Assembly: GCF_009870125.1 (NCBI RefSeq)
Contig: NC_046679.1
Coordinates: 23,808,001 to 23,872,000, forward strand
DNA length: 64,000 nt
DNA from: Drosophila pseudoobscura
Lineage: Eukaryota; Arthropoda; Insecta; Diptera; Drosophilidae
Direction of reading: 5' to 3'
Shown: positions 1-21,000 of the stretch, piece after piece
Layout: every line of letters starts with the position of its first letter
How positions within the stretch are numbered: position 1 is the stretch's first letter
Notes under the pieces: model-generated
The model's input: the letters and a program-made list of their open reading frames with translations, nothing else
What the model was told of the DNA's origin: nothing
Databases searched by the model: none
Position numbers and translations under genes: made by a program

Positions 1-8303
<8,303 letters not shown>

Positions 8304-9745
8304 CTGTTCAACGGGGACGCGTACCACCCACACAGCCTGGTCTGGCAGGCATGCATGGCCAGTACCAGATCGCCAATGGAGATCCCATGGGCATTGCCGG
8401 CTTCAATGGTCACTCGTACCTCAGTTCCTACATCTCGCTGCTGCTGCGAGCGGAGCCATATCCCACGTCCCGCTACGGCCAGTGCATGCAACCGAACAAC
8501 ATTATGGGCATCGACAATATCTGCGAGCTGGCCGCGAGGCTGCTCTTCTCCGCCGTCGAATGGGCCAAGAATATACCCTTCTTCCCCGAGCTGCAGGTCA
8601 CCGACCAGGTGGCCCTGCTCCGCCTAGTCTGGTCGGAGCTGTTTGTGCTGAATGCCAGCCAGTGCTCGATGCCACTGCATGTGGCACCACTGCTGGCGGC
8701 GGCGGGTCTGCACGCCTCTCCCATGGCAGCGGATCGGGTGGTGGCCTTCATGGACCACATACGCATCTTCCAGGAGCAGGTGGAGAAGCTGAAGGCGCTG
8801 CATGTGGACTCTGCCGAGTACTCCTGCCTCAAGGCGATCGTTCTGTTCACCACCGGTAAGTTGCTGGACATCCTCTACAAGGATGTGCCCGCACTGCTAA
8901 CGAAAGTTTCAGCACTGCTCGGAAAGCCGTCGAGCTCCTCCACCAACGACGATATCCTCAATATAGTGCGTGACCATCTCGATGAGCTGAATCGCCAGGA
9001 GATGGAGTCGCAGGCTCCCACCCAGGCGCCCATCCACTTGGCGGCTTTCATGAAGAGTGTGGCCGGCGTTGAGGCTGCAGTGCAGCAGGCGGAGCAGCAC
9101 CAACAGCAGCAGCAGGTGCAGCAGCAACAGCAGTTGCAGGCTGAGAGCAAACCCTCTCCCATCTGTTCCTCTGCGGCTGTGGTGCAATCCGCCGGCAGTG
9201 CCTTCAGCAGCTGCGCCAAGTCCACTGCCAGTGCCTCCGAGATGGATCTCCTGGCCAGTCTCTATGCCCAGGCGCAGGGTGCGACCTCGAATGGGGACTC
9301 TTCCGGCCACAATAACAGCAGCGGTCTGGGCGCCTCGCTTCCTACTCAATCGCAAAGCGGTTCGTCGTCCCTCAACCTAACCGCCTCGCCGCTGAGTACT
9401 TCGCTGGCCCCCGTCCCTGCCCCAGTTGCAGCCCCCGTCTCCGTGTCCGCACCTTCCTCTCTTTCAATCCCCACTTCGGTGGCTGCCACCACCACGGCCG
9501 CCTCTTCGCTGGGTGGAGCCTATCAGACGTCGTCCGCTGCGGCGGCGGCTGCTGCCATGTTCCACTATCAGACGCCGCCGCGTGCCCCCTTCGGATCGGC
9601 CTTCGATATGTTCCATCACAGCACGCCCTTCGGGGTGGGGGTGGGGGGTATGGCACATGGCCATGGCCATGGCAGCGGATCCTTCGGTAGTCCCACCTAT
9701 AGGTACTCTCCCTATAGCCTGGCGGGCAGTAGATGGCAGTTGTAG
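8304..9745 (+). CDS. svp: seven-up LBD exon; read through its internal donor gives the long isoform C-terminus
   Basis: The exon starts after CAG at 8301-8303 with [11 protein letters not shown] across the junction and encodes the first part of the ligand-binding domain ([16 protein letters not shown], then [23 protein letters not shown] and [20 protein letters not shown]). A strong donor, G|GTAAGT, lies inside the open frame at 8855/8856. Used, the exon is 8304-8855 and joins 15945 for the short isoform. Unused, translation continues about 296 residues to TAG at 9743-9745. That tail has a Q-rich run near 9098-9140 encoded by CAG/CAA, then long S, A, T and P-rich stretches and a G/H-rich segment, ending [10 protein letters not shown]. 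It replaces the rest of the LBD, including helix 12, so this isoform should lack the normal AF-2. This agrees with the two known fly Svp forms. Confidence 0.95.
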
Positions 9746-10060
9746 GCCGTTGTTTGTCGCTAGAATCTCATCCCGCCTCAGTCGTATAGCTCTACCTGTA
9801 AATGTATCTGTATCCATGTCTATAGCTAGTATAGCACATACGTGTATCTAAAGCTACTTTAGTCGCTGCCTAAGTATTTATTGCCTTACACTAAGTCTAA
9901 ATTATTATAGCCGTAATCCTTAGCCTAGAATCGTTATTGCCAAAAATACGCATACAAAGAATCGATGAAAGTTTGGAGTAAAAATGAAGAAAGAAAATCC
10001 TCAGAATATATATAAAGCTGTTGCTGTTAAACCAAAAAATCTAATCCTGGCTTGTGTTTT
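9746..10060 (+). other. svp: 3' UTR of the long svp isoform
   Basis: Sequence after the long-isoform stop. No perfect AATAAA is seen. AATATA-like variants near 10006-10016 are the only polyadenylation candidates I can point to, so the end is approximate. Confidence 0.5.
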
Positions 10061-13000
10061 TACTCGTTTATTTCGTTACTAATTTTTTAAATCGCTTGTT
10101 GACTAATTTTAAAAGTATTCACTAACAATGATTATATCCTGACTAACATTCCTAACTCTAACATTGGTATCTTGAAAATCTGCTAAGCCTGAAGACTACT
10201 TCAAAGTACAAATATTTGTCTCCCAAATAAGTGGGGAGTTATAGACGTTGAAGTAAACAAAATATTTCTATAATATTTTTGAACAAATACTCATAGAAGT
10301 TATAAAAACCCAATTTATCAAAGTTCAAGCAATTATTTCATATCTTCAATCTGGATTGATGGTGAAATCTGTTCATGATACAAGATTGAAGTTTGACATA
10401 ATTAATGTTGAGTTAAAATTCGTTAATGAATGATCAACTAGTTTTAGTTTCAATAACTACAATTTGATTATTCCTACCTTTTATTGGAATATGAAGAATT
10501 TGAAACTAAAATAATTTTATCATGGTAAAACATTTATATCCAAAACTTCAATAGAAATTTCTAGAAAAATATTTTGACCATCCAAAAGTTTTGTATATCA
10601 ATATCATTATACAATCAACAGCCACATTTTCAAATACATATTCAAAGAATTTGTATCTTTCTGAATCAGTTTATTTCGAAATATACGAAGAAGAAAATCA
10701 GTCTTTAAAAAATATATACAATATATACAACGATTGTCCTACAAGGTCCCGAATTTTGTGGATGAACTTTGTAGAACTTTCATTATTGATCCAACAATTT
10801 TTAGAAAAGTATATCCACGACTTCAAATTCGTTTACGCTTTAAATAGTTGAAAAAAATTACTCTTGTAAAACTTTTTCTCAAAAACGGCGAATGGTAAAG
10901 CAAAAATTAACCAAAAAATAACCAATCTATTATCTCGAAAACCTAAAGTGATGAACACTCTCTGACTAAGTTTTCGAGACAAGCAAATATTATCCCCAGG
11001 TAAAGGCTTTAATTTATCTTTCATTTATTCACCTTTTCTTTCAGCACTTGGAAAGCTTTAAATTTGGTTGATTTTTATATCGCTAAAAAACCTATAATTT
11101 GAAAAAAAATTTGCAGTTTTCCTTTCTCCACACATTCATTTATTTATTACTAATTTTTACACATTTTTATTTCGTTTTTTTTAACAAAAAGCTTGACTCA
11201 AAATTTAATCTCATCCGCACGTGGCTACAGAACTCTGGACTTTGGGATTGCACACACAAATGCACATCTAACACGCACTCAAACACACACACACACACAT
11301 AGACACATAAATCACAGCCACTAATATGTGAATATTTTAACAATATATTTCCTAAGATTATAAGTATATATATTTAGGTTCCACGTGATAAATAAATCAT
11401 TGATGTTTCGTATGCAAATAGAAAGAACAGACAACTTTTTTTTGAGTCTAAGTTAAGTTTAAGTTAAGTTTAAGATAAGTTTATCTCTAAGTTAAGGTTT
11501 TTACGGGTAAAAATTCCAAAAATGCAAAACTTTATAGCACTTCGCGCACTGAATCGATGTAATGTGGCACAAAAACTACTAAACGTTGTACGATTTTACG
11601 ATCTTCCCCAAAGTTACACAATATTCCTCATCGAAAAGATGAGAAAACGAACTATTACCTTGATATAACTAAGTTCAAAGATACCTAAAATAGTTTTCAA
11701 AGTATTTTTTTGCAAGTAAAGTGAAATTTGGCTGAGGTCTGAACCTCTCCCATGTGCACCCTCCTTTATGCCAGCACTCCTTTCTCGTGTCATGTCAACC
11801 AGCTGTCGAGGGGCACGTCGCAATTGTTTTTTCCTCTAAACTGATCCGAACCGATCCTCCTCTTAGGCCCCTCTCTTCCACTGTTTTCGTGGCGACGTTT
11901 ATTGACGTCGCGATACCACATTATGAACATTAATACAACACTCGTTTATGTCGCTTACTTACAAGCCAAACTCTAACTCCAACTGCAGCTCCAGCTACAG
12001 CTACAGCTCCAACTCCAATCCCGACCCGATCCGACCAGTGGACCATGTCCAGGCCTTGGCCAAAACTTGCAATGAAAATAATTTTTACAATTTCCACAAA
12101 ACGCTGTGTGTGTCGCTAGGCCAAAGCTCTGCATCTGCCTCTGCCTCTGCCGCTGCTGCTGCCCCTCCTCCTTCTCCACCATCGTCTCCTCTATGAGGGG
12201 GCGTGTGTGGCATGGAGTTTGCTCGTTCGTGGACTCGTGGACCCATGGACCGACCCGACCAGCGCGCTGGTGCCCATGGTCTGGGACCGAGTTGCAGGCC
12301 GCAATTGCATTTGAATTGGCTGCATGAGTCCATAAACTGCAGCCGATCAATCGCTGCGTCGTCGTCCCCATCGTTTTCGACTCTTTCTTTGCAGATTGTG
12401 GGAGACGAGACACGATCGCGGTAGTAAAATACCGGGTATAGACTTACTAGATCTTCTGCTGCTGCAGCACATTGACGACATGTCTTCTGTGGCTCTGATC
12501 CTATGGCTGTGTGGCTGTGTGGCTGTGGCTGTGGCATGGTTACCCATGGTGCATCTTCCATGGCCAGGGCTCGGCCTCTGGCTCCGTCTTCCCCCCTTCT
12601 GATTGCTGTCGTTTGTTGCAGTTGTTAAGAGTTGTAGCTTTCATGTCTTGGCCACACTTTTTGACCAACATTTTGTGTGCTTGCGCTTTTGGATGTGGCT
12701 CTGGATCTGGCTGTGGCTGTGTCTGTGTCTGCGGCTGCTCAAATCGTTTTGTGGCGCTCATTGATCGCTTGCGCTACTTTTTCCCTGAAAATTGCCAGAG
12801 ACGTGCCTTGTGGCATAGAGCCTATAGAGCTCCCCTTCTTGTAATTAACAGTTTGAGTCGAGAGGCAGACGGTCTCGTTGATTAGAATCATTAAGGGCGC
12901 GTTTCGATATTAGCTTTGCTTTGGGAGTCAAAGTTTGCTCAAGATTTAGATGCCGTTGATAGAGGGCAGGCCTCCTCGCTCGCTTGTCTCTACACAGTTG

Positions 13001-15944
13001 ACCCCACATGACCCATCGATCCTTATTAAAACTAAATAAAGCTATAACTGTTTTTGCGGCCAGGCCAGGTCCAGACACGAACTTTTGGTCCGCCAGAACT
13101 GGTGCCGCCATAAAGAACACAAAATCTAATAAAATATAATGCAGCAATTCATAATTTTGTTAAACAGCGTCGTTTCCCCCTCCCATACCATCCTTGTGCC
13201 TGTGTGGCTGTATGCTTTTCCGATATGTAGAGTCGTCTGGTGGCTTGGTCCAACTACTTTACGGTCATTATGCATTTAAAACACGCGGTCACGATCTCTG
13301 CCTCCCTCCCCTCCCCTATATATCACCGTCTGCGTCCGCGCTGCTGAGTTAGTGACTGCGACGAGTCGAAACCCGAAAACCAAAGCCCAAAACCAAAAAC
13401 CAAATACAAATCGAAGCCAAAAAACTCGTAGGGTACATAACTACAAGGCAGGAAAACGGTTTAACAAAGACTCCGGACTCGAAGGTAGAGAGCCACAGCC
13501 ACAGCGAGAGTCAAGAGGAAAAAGACAGAAAACCACAGCTCTGGGGGGTCGAAGCATCAAATACCCTCGAAAATCAATCGTTCTAATGTTAAATATACTT
13601 TGGATTGAAAACTAAGAAGAGGCTCATGGAACTACTCCTGGTTTTTGGTTATTTTAAGAAGCATAGAAGTTCTTTTCCATGTCGATATAGAACAGTATAG
13701 AGATCCGATCTTGTTGATTCCGAAATATACACAGTCAGGAAAATATTGCATACAAACAGATATAGAGCACTTTTAAACGTGCTGCACTGGAAACTTCCGC
13801 CTGCTAGATTTCAAGCTTCTCCTCAAACTCATAATACCCTGTAAAAGAGCATAAAAATCAAAGTCAAAGACAAGGCGAGACCCCTCGAGAAAGCTCCGCT
13901 CCACTCTGTGCCTGCATTTCTTTTCGGCCCCAAAGACCTGGAAGTGGAATGTCTTTCACTTTAAGCATGCAACTCCTCCGCTGTCCCAGTCCCAGTCCCA
14001 GCCTTCTTCTCCTGGGACTTCTCCATCCTCCATCCAATATCCAGCCAGCATCATCATCTCTGCTGCATTTCAATGAAACTAAAATTTTGTGTGCCTCCGC
14101 CGAGACTCCCTCTATTGTTGTTTTGGCTTTATGATTTTCTATTTGGGTGCAGACACTGGAAGAGACTCCAATCCCGATCCGTCCCAGGCTAATGGAAAGT
14201 CAATTGACAATTATGGCCATGGCCAATGAAGTGATTCGTTCGAGGCTCTCTGCTCTGGAAGACTGACCATGTCTAATTTGTATCGCCATCGTATCGTTGA
14301 GACTTGAGCTTCACGATTACGAGTACCTCTGTTTCCTTCGTTTGTTTGTTTTCCTTCATGGTTGCTTGTGGTTTATGAAATGGAATGGTTAATAATGGCT
14401 AATTGAATTTCTGTTGTGTTTTGCCTCAGGCGACAAATCATTTAACTTGATTTACGCGCATTGTGTGGGGGCTAAAAATGACTCTGCTCCTTTGATACTT
14501 TAAGAGTTAGAGACTGACTCTGAAATGGAGGAGGTCTGATTCTTCTAGACCTCAGTTTTGTTGCAGCTTCGAGCATGAAATGTATATGATAGCTTAAATC
14601 TAAAAAGGTAACCACGCGTTTATCTGAATAACTGAATCTGCGACTTGTTTAAGCTTTGGATTTCCTGCCCCGTATTGCCTTTCAATTGACACTTGTCTTT
14701 TATGGCCAGCTTTTCGGTTTATGTGCAACCAATGCGACGCCAGAGCCATTAACGACATGCAGTCAAATGTGAGACCCGAAACCACGACAGCCGGCCCCTG
14801 CAATCATCGGATATATGAGCCTGACATCAAATCATGATGATATCGGCTGGCAAATGGCCAAATCATTAGCCGCCTGTTCGGTTCGGTTGTTCAGCTGCAA
14901 AATGATATATCAGTTGGTTGGTCGGGGTCTTTAGCTTGTTTTTCAGTTTCAGTCTTTCGGTTTTGCGTAATGGAGTCCTCGTGTGTGCAGTGACTAATTA
15001 AGCAAACAAAATTTCATATGCAATTTCGAAACGCCATTCTTAACAGCAAAAACAACCACAATGACAACCATTTAAAATGCTTTAAAGCTATGCAAATTTA
15101 CAAGTGCTGATGTCTAATTTGAATTTCAAACAGACAAACACTGAATATTGTATATATACATGTAACGAAAATAGAAGAAAATGCTAAACTCAATGCTGCT
15201 CTGTCCGTCTTGCTGTACACTTTGTTTAGGGGAAATACGATTTTGGATAGGGTTTCGATCTGGAAAGAAGAAGGGAATCGACGATGACACTACGTTTCCA
15301 CTTACATTACTATTGTGTATCATTTATGTTCTAAAGGAACAGTCAGTCCTAAAAGGTATCGAACGATGATTCCAAACACCTACCTACCGTTAGATAGAGT
15401 ATTTCAAGATTCGAGTCTCGAAAGCACCCTTCCCTTCTTGTTTTGGCTGATGTTTTTCCAGCAGCATCGGCCACTTGATAGTCAAACTTTTGGTGCCTCG
15501 CAATTAACACTCGAACGACAGCACACGCTGCGTATGCGCAATACATCTATGGTTTGGCTGTAATTAAATGCCATGGGCCAACAGACAAGAGAGGAAAACC
15601 CGGAATAGGTTGGCCCGGGGCGTTGTCTTATGGTTTAATTTTTCTGAAAATTTAATTAAACCAACTGTTGTTGTTGACCGTTTTTCAATTCAAACATAAA
15701 TCTAGTAAGAAAATGATGTAATCCCCGCCAGTTTCGTCATCGAATTGTTGCCGCTGTTGTTGTGTGGTGTTCTGTGGTGTTTTCAACTGGAGATAATGGG
15801 CGTGCACGCCGGTTTGTGTTTCGGTGAATTGGAAAAACTTCAAGCTATCGAAAGCCACAATTATGTATTGTATTTGCATAGCAGAACAAATGGAGTGTGC
15901 CTTATATTTATTGGAGCCTTTTCTTCTTTGATTCTTTGTTGCAG
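10061..15944 (+). other. svp: svp intron used by the short isoform; AT-rich block then ordinary intron
   Basis: The short-isoform intron runs from 8856 to 15944; this is the part beyond the long-isoform transcript. About 10061-11500 is strikingly AT-rich, with no coding signal. A (CA)n run sits near 11276-11300 and TAAGTT-type repeats near 11445-11475. From 11.8 kb composition returns to normal. A possible TATA sequence is at 13317-13323. The acceptor TTTGTTGCAG ends at 15944. No gene is supported in either strand. Confidence 0.8.
13317..13356 (+). promoter_or_regulatory. possible internal core promoter (weak)
   Basis: TATATAT at 13317-13323 is followed about 30 bp later by GAGTTAGTG (13346-13354), a poor initiator match. 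The following sequence is purine-rich and A-rich like a fly 5' UTR. No first exon joined to svp can be shown from sequence, so this is only a candidate alternative start. Confidence 0.15.
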
Positions 15945-16102
15945 ACGCCTGCGGCCTGAGCGATGTGACGCACATTGAATCCCTGCAAGAAAAATCACAA
16001 TGCGCTCTAGAGGAGTACTGTCGAACGCAGTATCCCAACCAGCCAACGAGATTCGGAAAGCTGCTGCTCAGATTACCCTCTTTGCGAACTGTTTCCTCAC
16101 AA
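15945..16102 (+). CDS. svp: seven-up short-isoform exon: LBD helices 8-10 region
   Basis: The acceptor CAG ends at 15944. The first two bases complete a split Asp codon with the G at 8855, giving [18 protein letters not shown] across the junction, the standard COUP-TF sequence. The exon then encodes 52 codons including [16 protein letters not shown] and [17 protein letters not shown]. It ends in phase 0 at 16102, with donor GTAAGT at 16103. The segment contributes to the LBD dimer interface in NR2F receptors. Sequence identity with fly Svp is essentially complete over this exon. Confidence 0.97.
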
Positions 16103-16287
16103 GTAAGTATAGATTTACGCTTTCTTCAATTTCCTGCAAAATTTTCAAAATATTTGAATCTATTAGAACAAAAATTAATCCAGACTCATGAATAAATGTA
16201 CTCTTCCATCTAATATTTTTCTTAAATTTTTTGTATACATTTTTTATTAATTCCCTGTACTTTTTTTTTGGTTTCTCTTTCGTGTAG
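16103..16287 (+). other. svp: short svp intron
   Basis: A 185-bp AT-rich intron with donor GTAAGT and a pyrimidine-rich acceptor ending CGTGTAG at 16287. It holds nothing else. Confidence 0.9.
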
Positions 16288-16404
<117 letters not shown>

Positions 16405-16437
16405 CACACGATGTGGCGCCAATTGACAACAACTTGA

Positions 16438-17196
16438 TCATCGGCCGCAGCTGTGGCGGCTGCAACGCTCAACATCAATCCAGGCATTGGCGGTGGCGGT
16501 GGCGGAGGCGGAGGCGTTGCTGGCTGTGGCAGCCACAATGTTGTTGATCAGCATGGCAATGTTGCTGCTGCTACAACATACGGCGGGGGCAACAACAGCA
16601 ATTGCAACAACAGCGGCGGCGGCAACAACAACATTTGCAATCAGCAAATCAACAACTACCACAGCAGCAACAATAGCAATGGCAGCAGTGGCAGCAATCA
16701 TATGAGTGCCACAAGTTTCTTTAGTGCCACAGGCAGCAGCAACAGCATCAACAGCAACAACGATTATATGGCCTCGTCGAATGTTGCATATGTGACACCA
16801 GCATCTGCAACTGCAACATCTGCAACAGCAACAGCCACAGCAACATCCACAACGATGCTGTCTAATTACTGCGATGCCGCTACCATGATGATGGCTGCAG
16901 CGGCAGTCAATGCAAATCAATGCCTGCAACAACATCACCAGCGCATGTTGCTGGCAACTAGCGGTGGCAGCAACAGCAGCAGCAACAATGATCATCTCTC
17001 TGCTGCTGGTTCACTGTCATCTGCCTCATCGACGCCAACAGCAATAGCAGCATCAGCCGCAGCAGCAACGACTGCCACATCCACCCCGCAGCAACATTTG
17101 CAACATATGCAACATCAGCCGCAACAGCAGCAGCAACAATCGCCACCAAATTTAATAGATATCAGCGAAGTTCCTCTCATTGTGGATGTCAAGTAG
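16438..17196 (+). CDS. uncertain: 252-codon low-complexity open frame in svp 3' UTR
   Basis: This frame is the same as svp. After the svp TGA (16402) come ten sense codons, a second TGA (16435-16437), and then 252 sense codons to TAG at 17194-17196. There is no ATG near its start; the first in-frame ATG is at about 16702. The product is rich in G, N, S, A, T, Q and H, typical of fly low-complexity tails. It also has non-repetitive stretches such as NYCDAATMMMAAAAVNANQC and a C-terminus NLIDISEVPLIVDVK that look selected for coding. It could be a readthrough extension, an alternatively spliced exon, or merely CAG/CAA-rich UTR. I could not find a splice junction that puts it in frame. Confidence 0.3.
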   Translation, partial: SSAAAVAAATLNINPGIGGGGGGGGGVAGCGSHNVVDQHGNVAAATTYGGGNNSNCNNSGGGNNNICNQQINNYHSSNNSNGSSGSNHMSATSFFSATGSSNSINSNNDYMASSNVAYVTPASATATSATATATATSTTMLSNYCDAATMMMAAAAVNANQCLQQHHQRMLLATSGGSNSSSNNDHLSAAGSLSSASSTPTAIAASAAAATTATSTPQQHLQHMQHQPQQQQQQSPPNLIDISEVPLIVDVK

Positions 17197-17991
17197 TGTA
17201 ATTATTTATGCATCTAGAAATGGGGCTATAACACAATCTTGTAGATACCCAAAAACCCTAAATCCAAAATCCCAACCCAAAAAAACAAAGAAAAAATGTA
17301 AAAAAAAAGATATGGAAGATTCGTGTAGCCTAATTGTTTAATTTTTGTTGTATTTTTGTACATAAATCCCCCAAAATACCCCAAAAGAAAACAAAAAAAT
17401 GAAGATATTACAAGATAATTACCCATATCCGGAGAACTTTTAAAGTTAAGAGTCCCCTCTCAAAACGGGGGTTCTATATACAAAAAAAATGTGTAAATTA
17501 TTTCAATGGCACTGAGTTCTACTTAAAGAAAAGTTAAACAAAAGAGAAATCTCCTTAAATCTCCCCCTCTCAACATAAAAAAAGACAAAGCAACCTGTAT
17601 GTTAGTTAATATATTTATATACAACTATCAGATACAGATATATATAGAAAGATATAGATGTTCTACTCCCAGTGGTTTGCAGAAATATACCAAAAATTTT
17701 CTTAGCTCTTAAATTACTTTGATGTGTGGCAATTTTTTATACAGCGTGCTTTAGCAATTTTATTTTTACTTTAAGTAAAATTTAAAATGTACGTGTTTCT
17801 CCCCTCGGCTCTCTAAGGGCGGCGGGAGTGGCATAATTTCGTTTAAATTTATATCCAAAATTTAGCAAATTTTGTTTAAAGAAAATTCAGTGCAAGTTTC
17901 AGTTTTTTAAACACACAATATTTTCGCGTAAGCATAAGCATTCATTTATTTATGTGTAAAAAAAACGTATGAAAAGTTTTCTATATTTTGT

Positions 17992-17997
17992 AATAAA
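17992..17997 (+). terminator. svp: polyadenylation signal, svp short isoform
   Basis: AATAAA within TAATAAATAAAAAA, about 1.6 kb after the stop codon, and followed by a GT/T-rich segment. Confidence 0.6.
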
Positions 17998-18000
17998 TAA

Positions 18001-21000
18001 AAAATTTGCGTTTATAATGAACTTTGTATGTCCACTTCGTTTTTATTTATTTTGAAACATCATTTTTATTTGCAGCCAAAGTTTGTATATAGAAACAAAA
18101 AAAATAATGTCATCGCTGCTGGAAGCTAATTTGCGTATTTAATAAATGGAAATCAATGGGGAAATCGAACAACAACAATAAGAGAAAAAAAAATGTGTAA
18201 ATAATATGAAATAATACAAATTAAGTATTAAATAAATACAATTGCTTATTGAATGCATCACGTAAACGCGTGTAAATACAATTTTAAGTGTGATTCCGAA
18301 GTATTTAATGTATGTAAATCTACTGATAAGGAAATTCGATGATATGCATGATCTGTAATTGGAATGAAGGTGTCAGCGATCGTGCTTGTGTGTGTCCTTA
18401 TCACTAATTGAAGACCCATGGCAGTAGAACAGGCAAAAACACTTAATCCACAACAAAATGGGAATCAGCATCAGCGTCTATCGAAATGTTTATGGCGTTC
18501 AGTCGAATGTACTTGAGTATTTAATTAGCATAAAAACTGTTTGTTTTACGTTTTTTTATGCATTAATTTCGATATACGAATGATTTTTACGTTAAATAAA
18601 AATAGTATTTAAAAAAAAAATATCAAATTCAATTAAAGGGGATTTTCAATAGCTGCAAAACATTCTATAAAAATTTGACAAAAGTTCACTATTTAACTGT
18701 TGAAACACATACGCTTTTCACTCGTTCTTCTATAATCCCCACTTTCTATTGAAAATTTCTAAACCAAAACCCAAAAATTGATCTCTAATCAGTAGTACGA
18801 AAACAAAAGGCCCCACCCTCCCCTTGACCAATAACCACTGACCGAAGGAAACTTTCATAAGTTCCAAAACAACTTCCTCAAAAGCTGAAAACATATGTAT
18901 ATCTGAACATTAAGCGGTACGTGATGCAACAAAATATCATGTGTTGCAGAAATAAATGCTCAAGTCATGAGCAAAGGCACGGCACCCACCTCAATCCACC
19001 AATAGAGCCAAGGCACATCCATACCATACACATACCGAACGATACATCCATCCATGGTGGGGGCAATTACCCGAACTGCTCTGAAATTGCCAATAATGAG
19101 ACATGCAACTTGTGCGCTTAGCCTCTGTAATGGATTGCCGTGGATTGGTATCAATTGCAGGTCAATTCCTCTGCTGCTCTGTGGTGCCCTGATGCTGTGG
19201 TGCTGGGGAATTTCACGCGCCGACAAGATAATCGTCGGGATTCCCTAGTTTGCTCTGGGCAACAACCAAAACCGAAACCGAAACCCCAACTTAAGGATCG
19301 TGCAATGCAGCAATGCAGACAGCAAGACTCCAGACCCAAGTTTCAGGCAGCAGTACCGATCCGAAGGAAAATTGCCGCTGCTGCTGCTGCTGCTGCCTTT
19401 GCCAGAGTCGAGAGTCGAGAGTCGCTGCAAATGACAAATTAGATATCGAAAATAACAATTTGATCGACAACCGATCGCCACTGCTCCCCAGCTACATCAA
19501 CAGCTTCAAGTCCAGCTCCAGCTCCAGACGAGATCCAGCTACAGCTCCATCTCCAGCTCTAACTTCATCTCCATCTTCAGTGCGAAATTGAGAAACGATC
19601 TGCGAGTGGAGAGCAAGTTCCATAGCGAAAGAGAGAGAAAAATTACCAAACTTCAAATTGGTTGAGGCTCTGAAATAAGGAAGGCATTTTGCGGTTTCAG
19701 CGTGGCCAAAGGAGTTGATGAAGGTGTTGATTTGATTACTTTTATGTAAGCCCCCAGTCCCGAAACAGAGACCACGTCCAAGATCCAAGTTTTGCCTACC
19801 TCCAACCTCCCACCCCCTGATAAATCGTGATCGGGGCAATTTCAGATGGAGGATGGTTTTCGGATGGATGGCATCAATTGAAGCCGCCGAGTGGGTCTGT
19901 CCGAATATCTAAATGTGAAAAATGATTTGACTTTAATGGCGAGCCACTGGAGTGATCAGCGATCAGCGAGCTGTGATCATCATCATCTCATCTTATACGA
20001 TCCCTTCCGATATGATCATCCCTCCGTAGCCTGAGCCTCATCCTGAGCCTTGGCGAAGGTGTTAAGATTTTGTGACCAATTGAGCAACAAGGTAACGGTT
20101 GCAACTATTTCTTGGCTCTAGGCAAATGATTGATTCGCTGCATTTGCATTCGCATTCGCACTTGGATCGTTGGCATGGCTTGGCATGGTCTCTATCTTGC
20201 GGTGGGCGAACGTGGGAATTTGGCTTGAAAAATCGCTGAACAATTGCCTTGCAGGAGGTGTGTCCGTGAACTATATTTCGTACCGCAAATTGTTGTATTT
20301 ATGTGACTGTAAATAAGCTATGGAAAATTGTGCGGAAAATTGTTGCAAAAACTGCCATTAAATTATTTACACTGCACTGCTACATGGAGCGGAGTGGAAC
20401 TAATTTAATTGATTTTTGCTAGTGCTAGTAGTTGCGTAATGGGGAATAATGGGAATTAGATATGATAGAAATACACAATAAATATATATTTTGAAGAAAG
20501 AATATATTGTGGTATCTAAAAGTATCTTTCTACCAAACAGCTTTCGTTAATATTTAATTTAAATTCCTTTCCGAAACTCCTTTCACAGCCACACAGCATA
20601 AACACAACCCAAGAAAAGAAAGAATAATTATATAAGCTCCCAGTGGAAGCTGCACAGACTCCTTATGTGTCCAAGTCTTACATGTGGCATGATCCGGGTC
20701 TTGGACACACACAAAAAGACCCACCCGTCACAAAGACCCTAAGATATTAGGGGGCATTTTTCAATCCTTTGATGATGGTCAAAATAAAAAATTATTCCGC
20801 GCGTTAATACGCAAAAATAAGCAACCAGTTGGGTGGCACATTGAAATGCCATGGCCCCATGGTCCTCGGTCCACGGTCCGCACCCGCACCCGCACTCGCA
20901 TTCGCAACCCCCTCCAACAGATTGTAGCAAAAACCGGAATCTGTGGACCAGGAAGGTGTTGTTGGCTGAGAAATTATGATGGGAGACTGCGCCGGCGCAG

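Larger units (their letters stand above)
16405..18000 (+). other. svp: svp short-isoform 3' UTR
   Basis: The first 800 bp contain a long open frame in frame with svp, described separately. After 17196 the sequence is AT-rich with many A runs, as in fly 3' UTRs. The first good polyadenylation signal is AATAAA at 17992-17997; others follow near 18139 and 18230. Confidence 0.75.
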
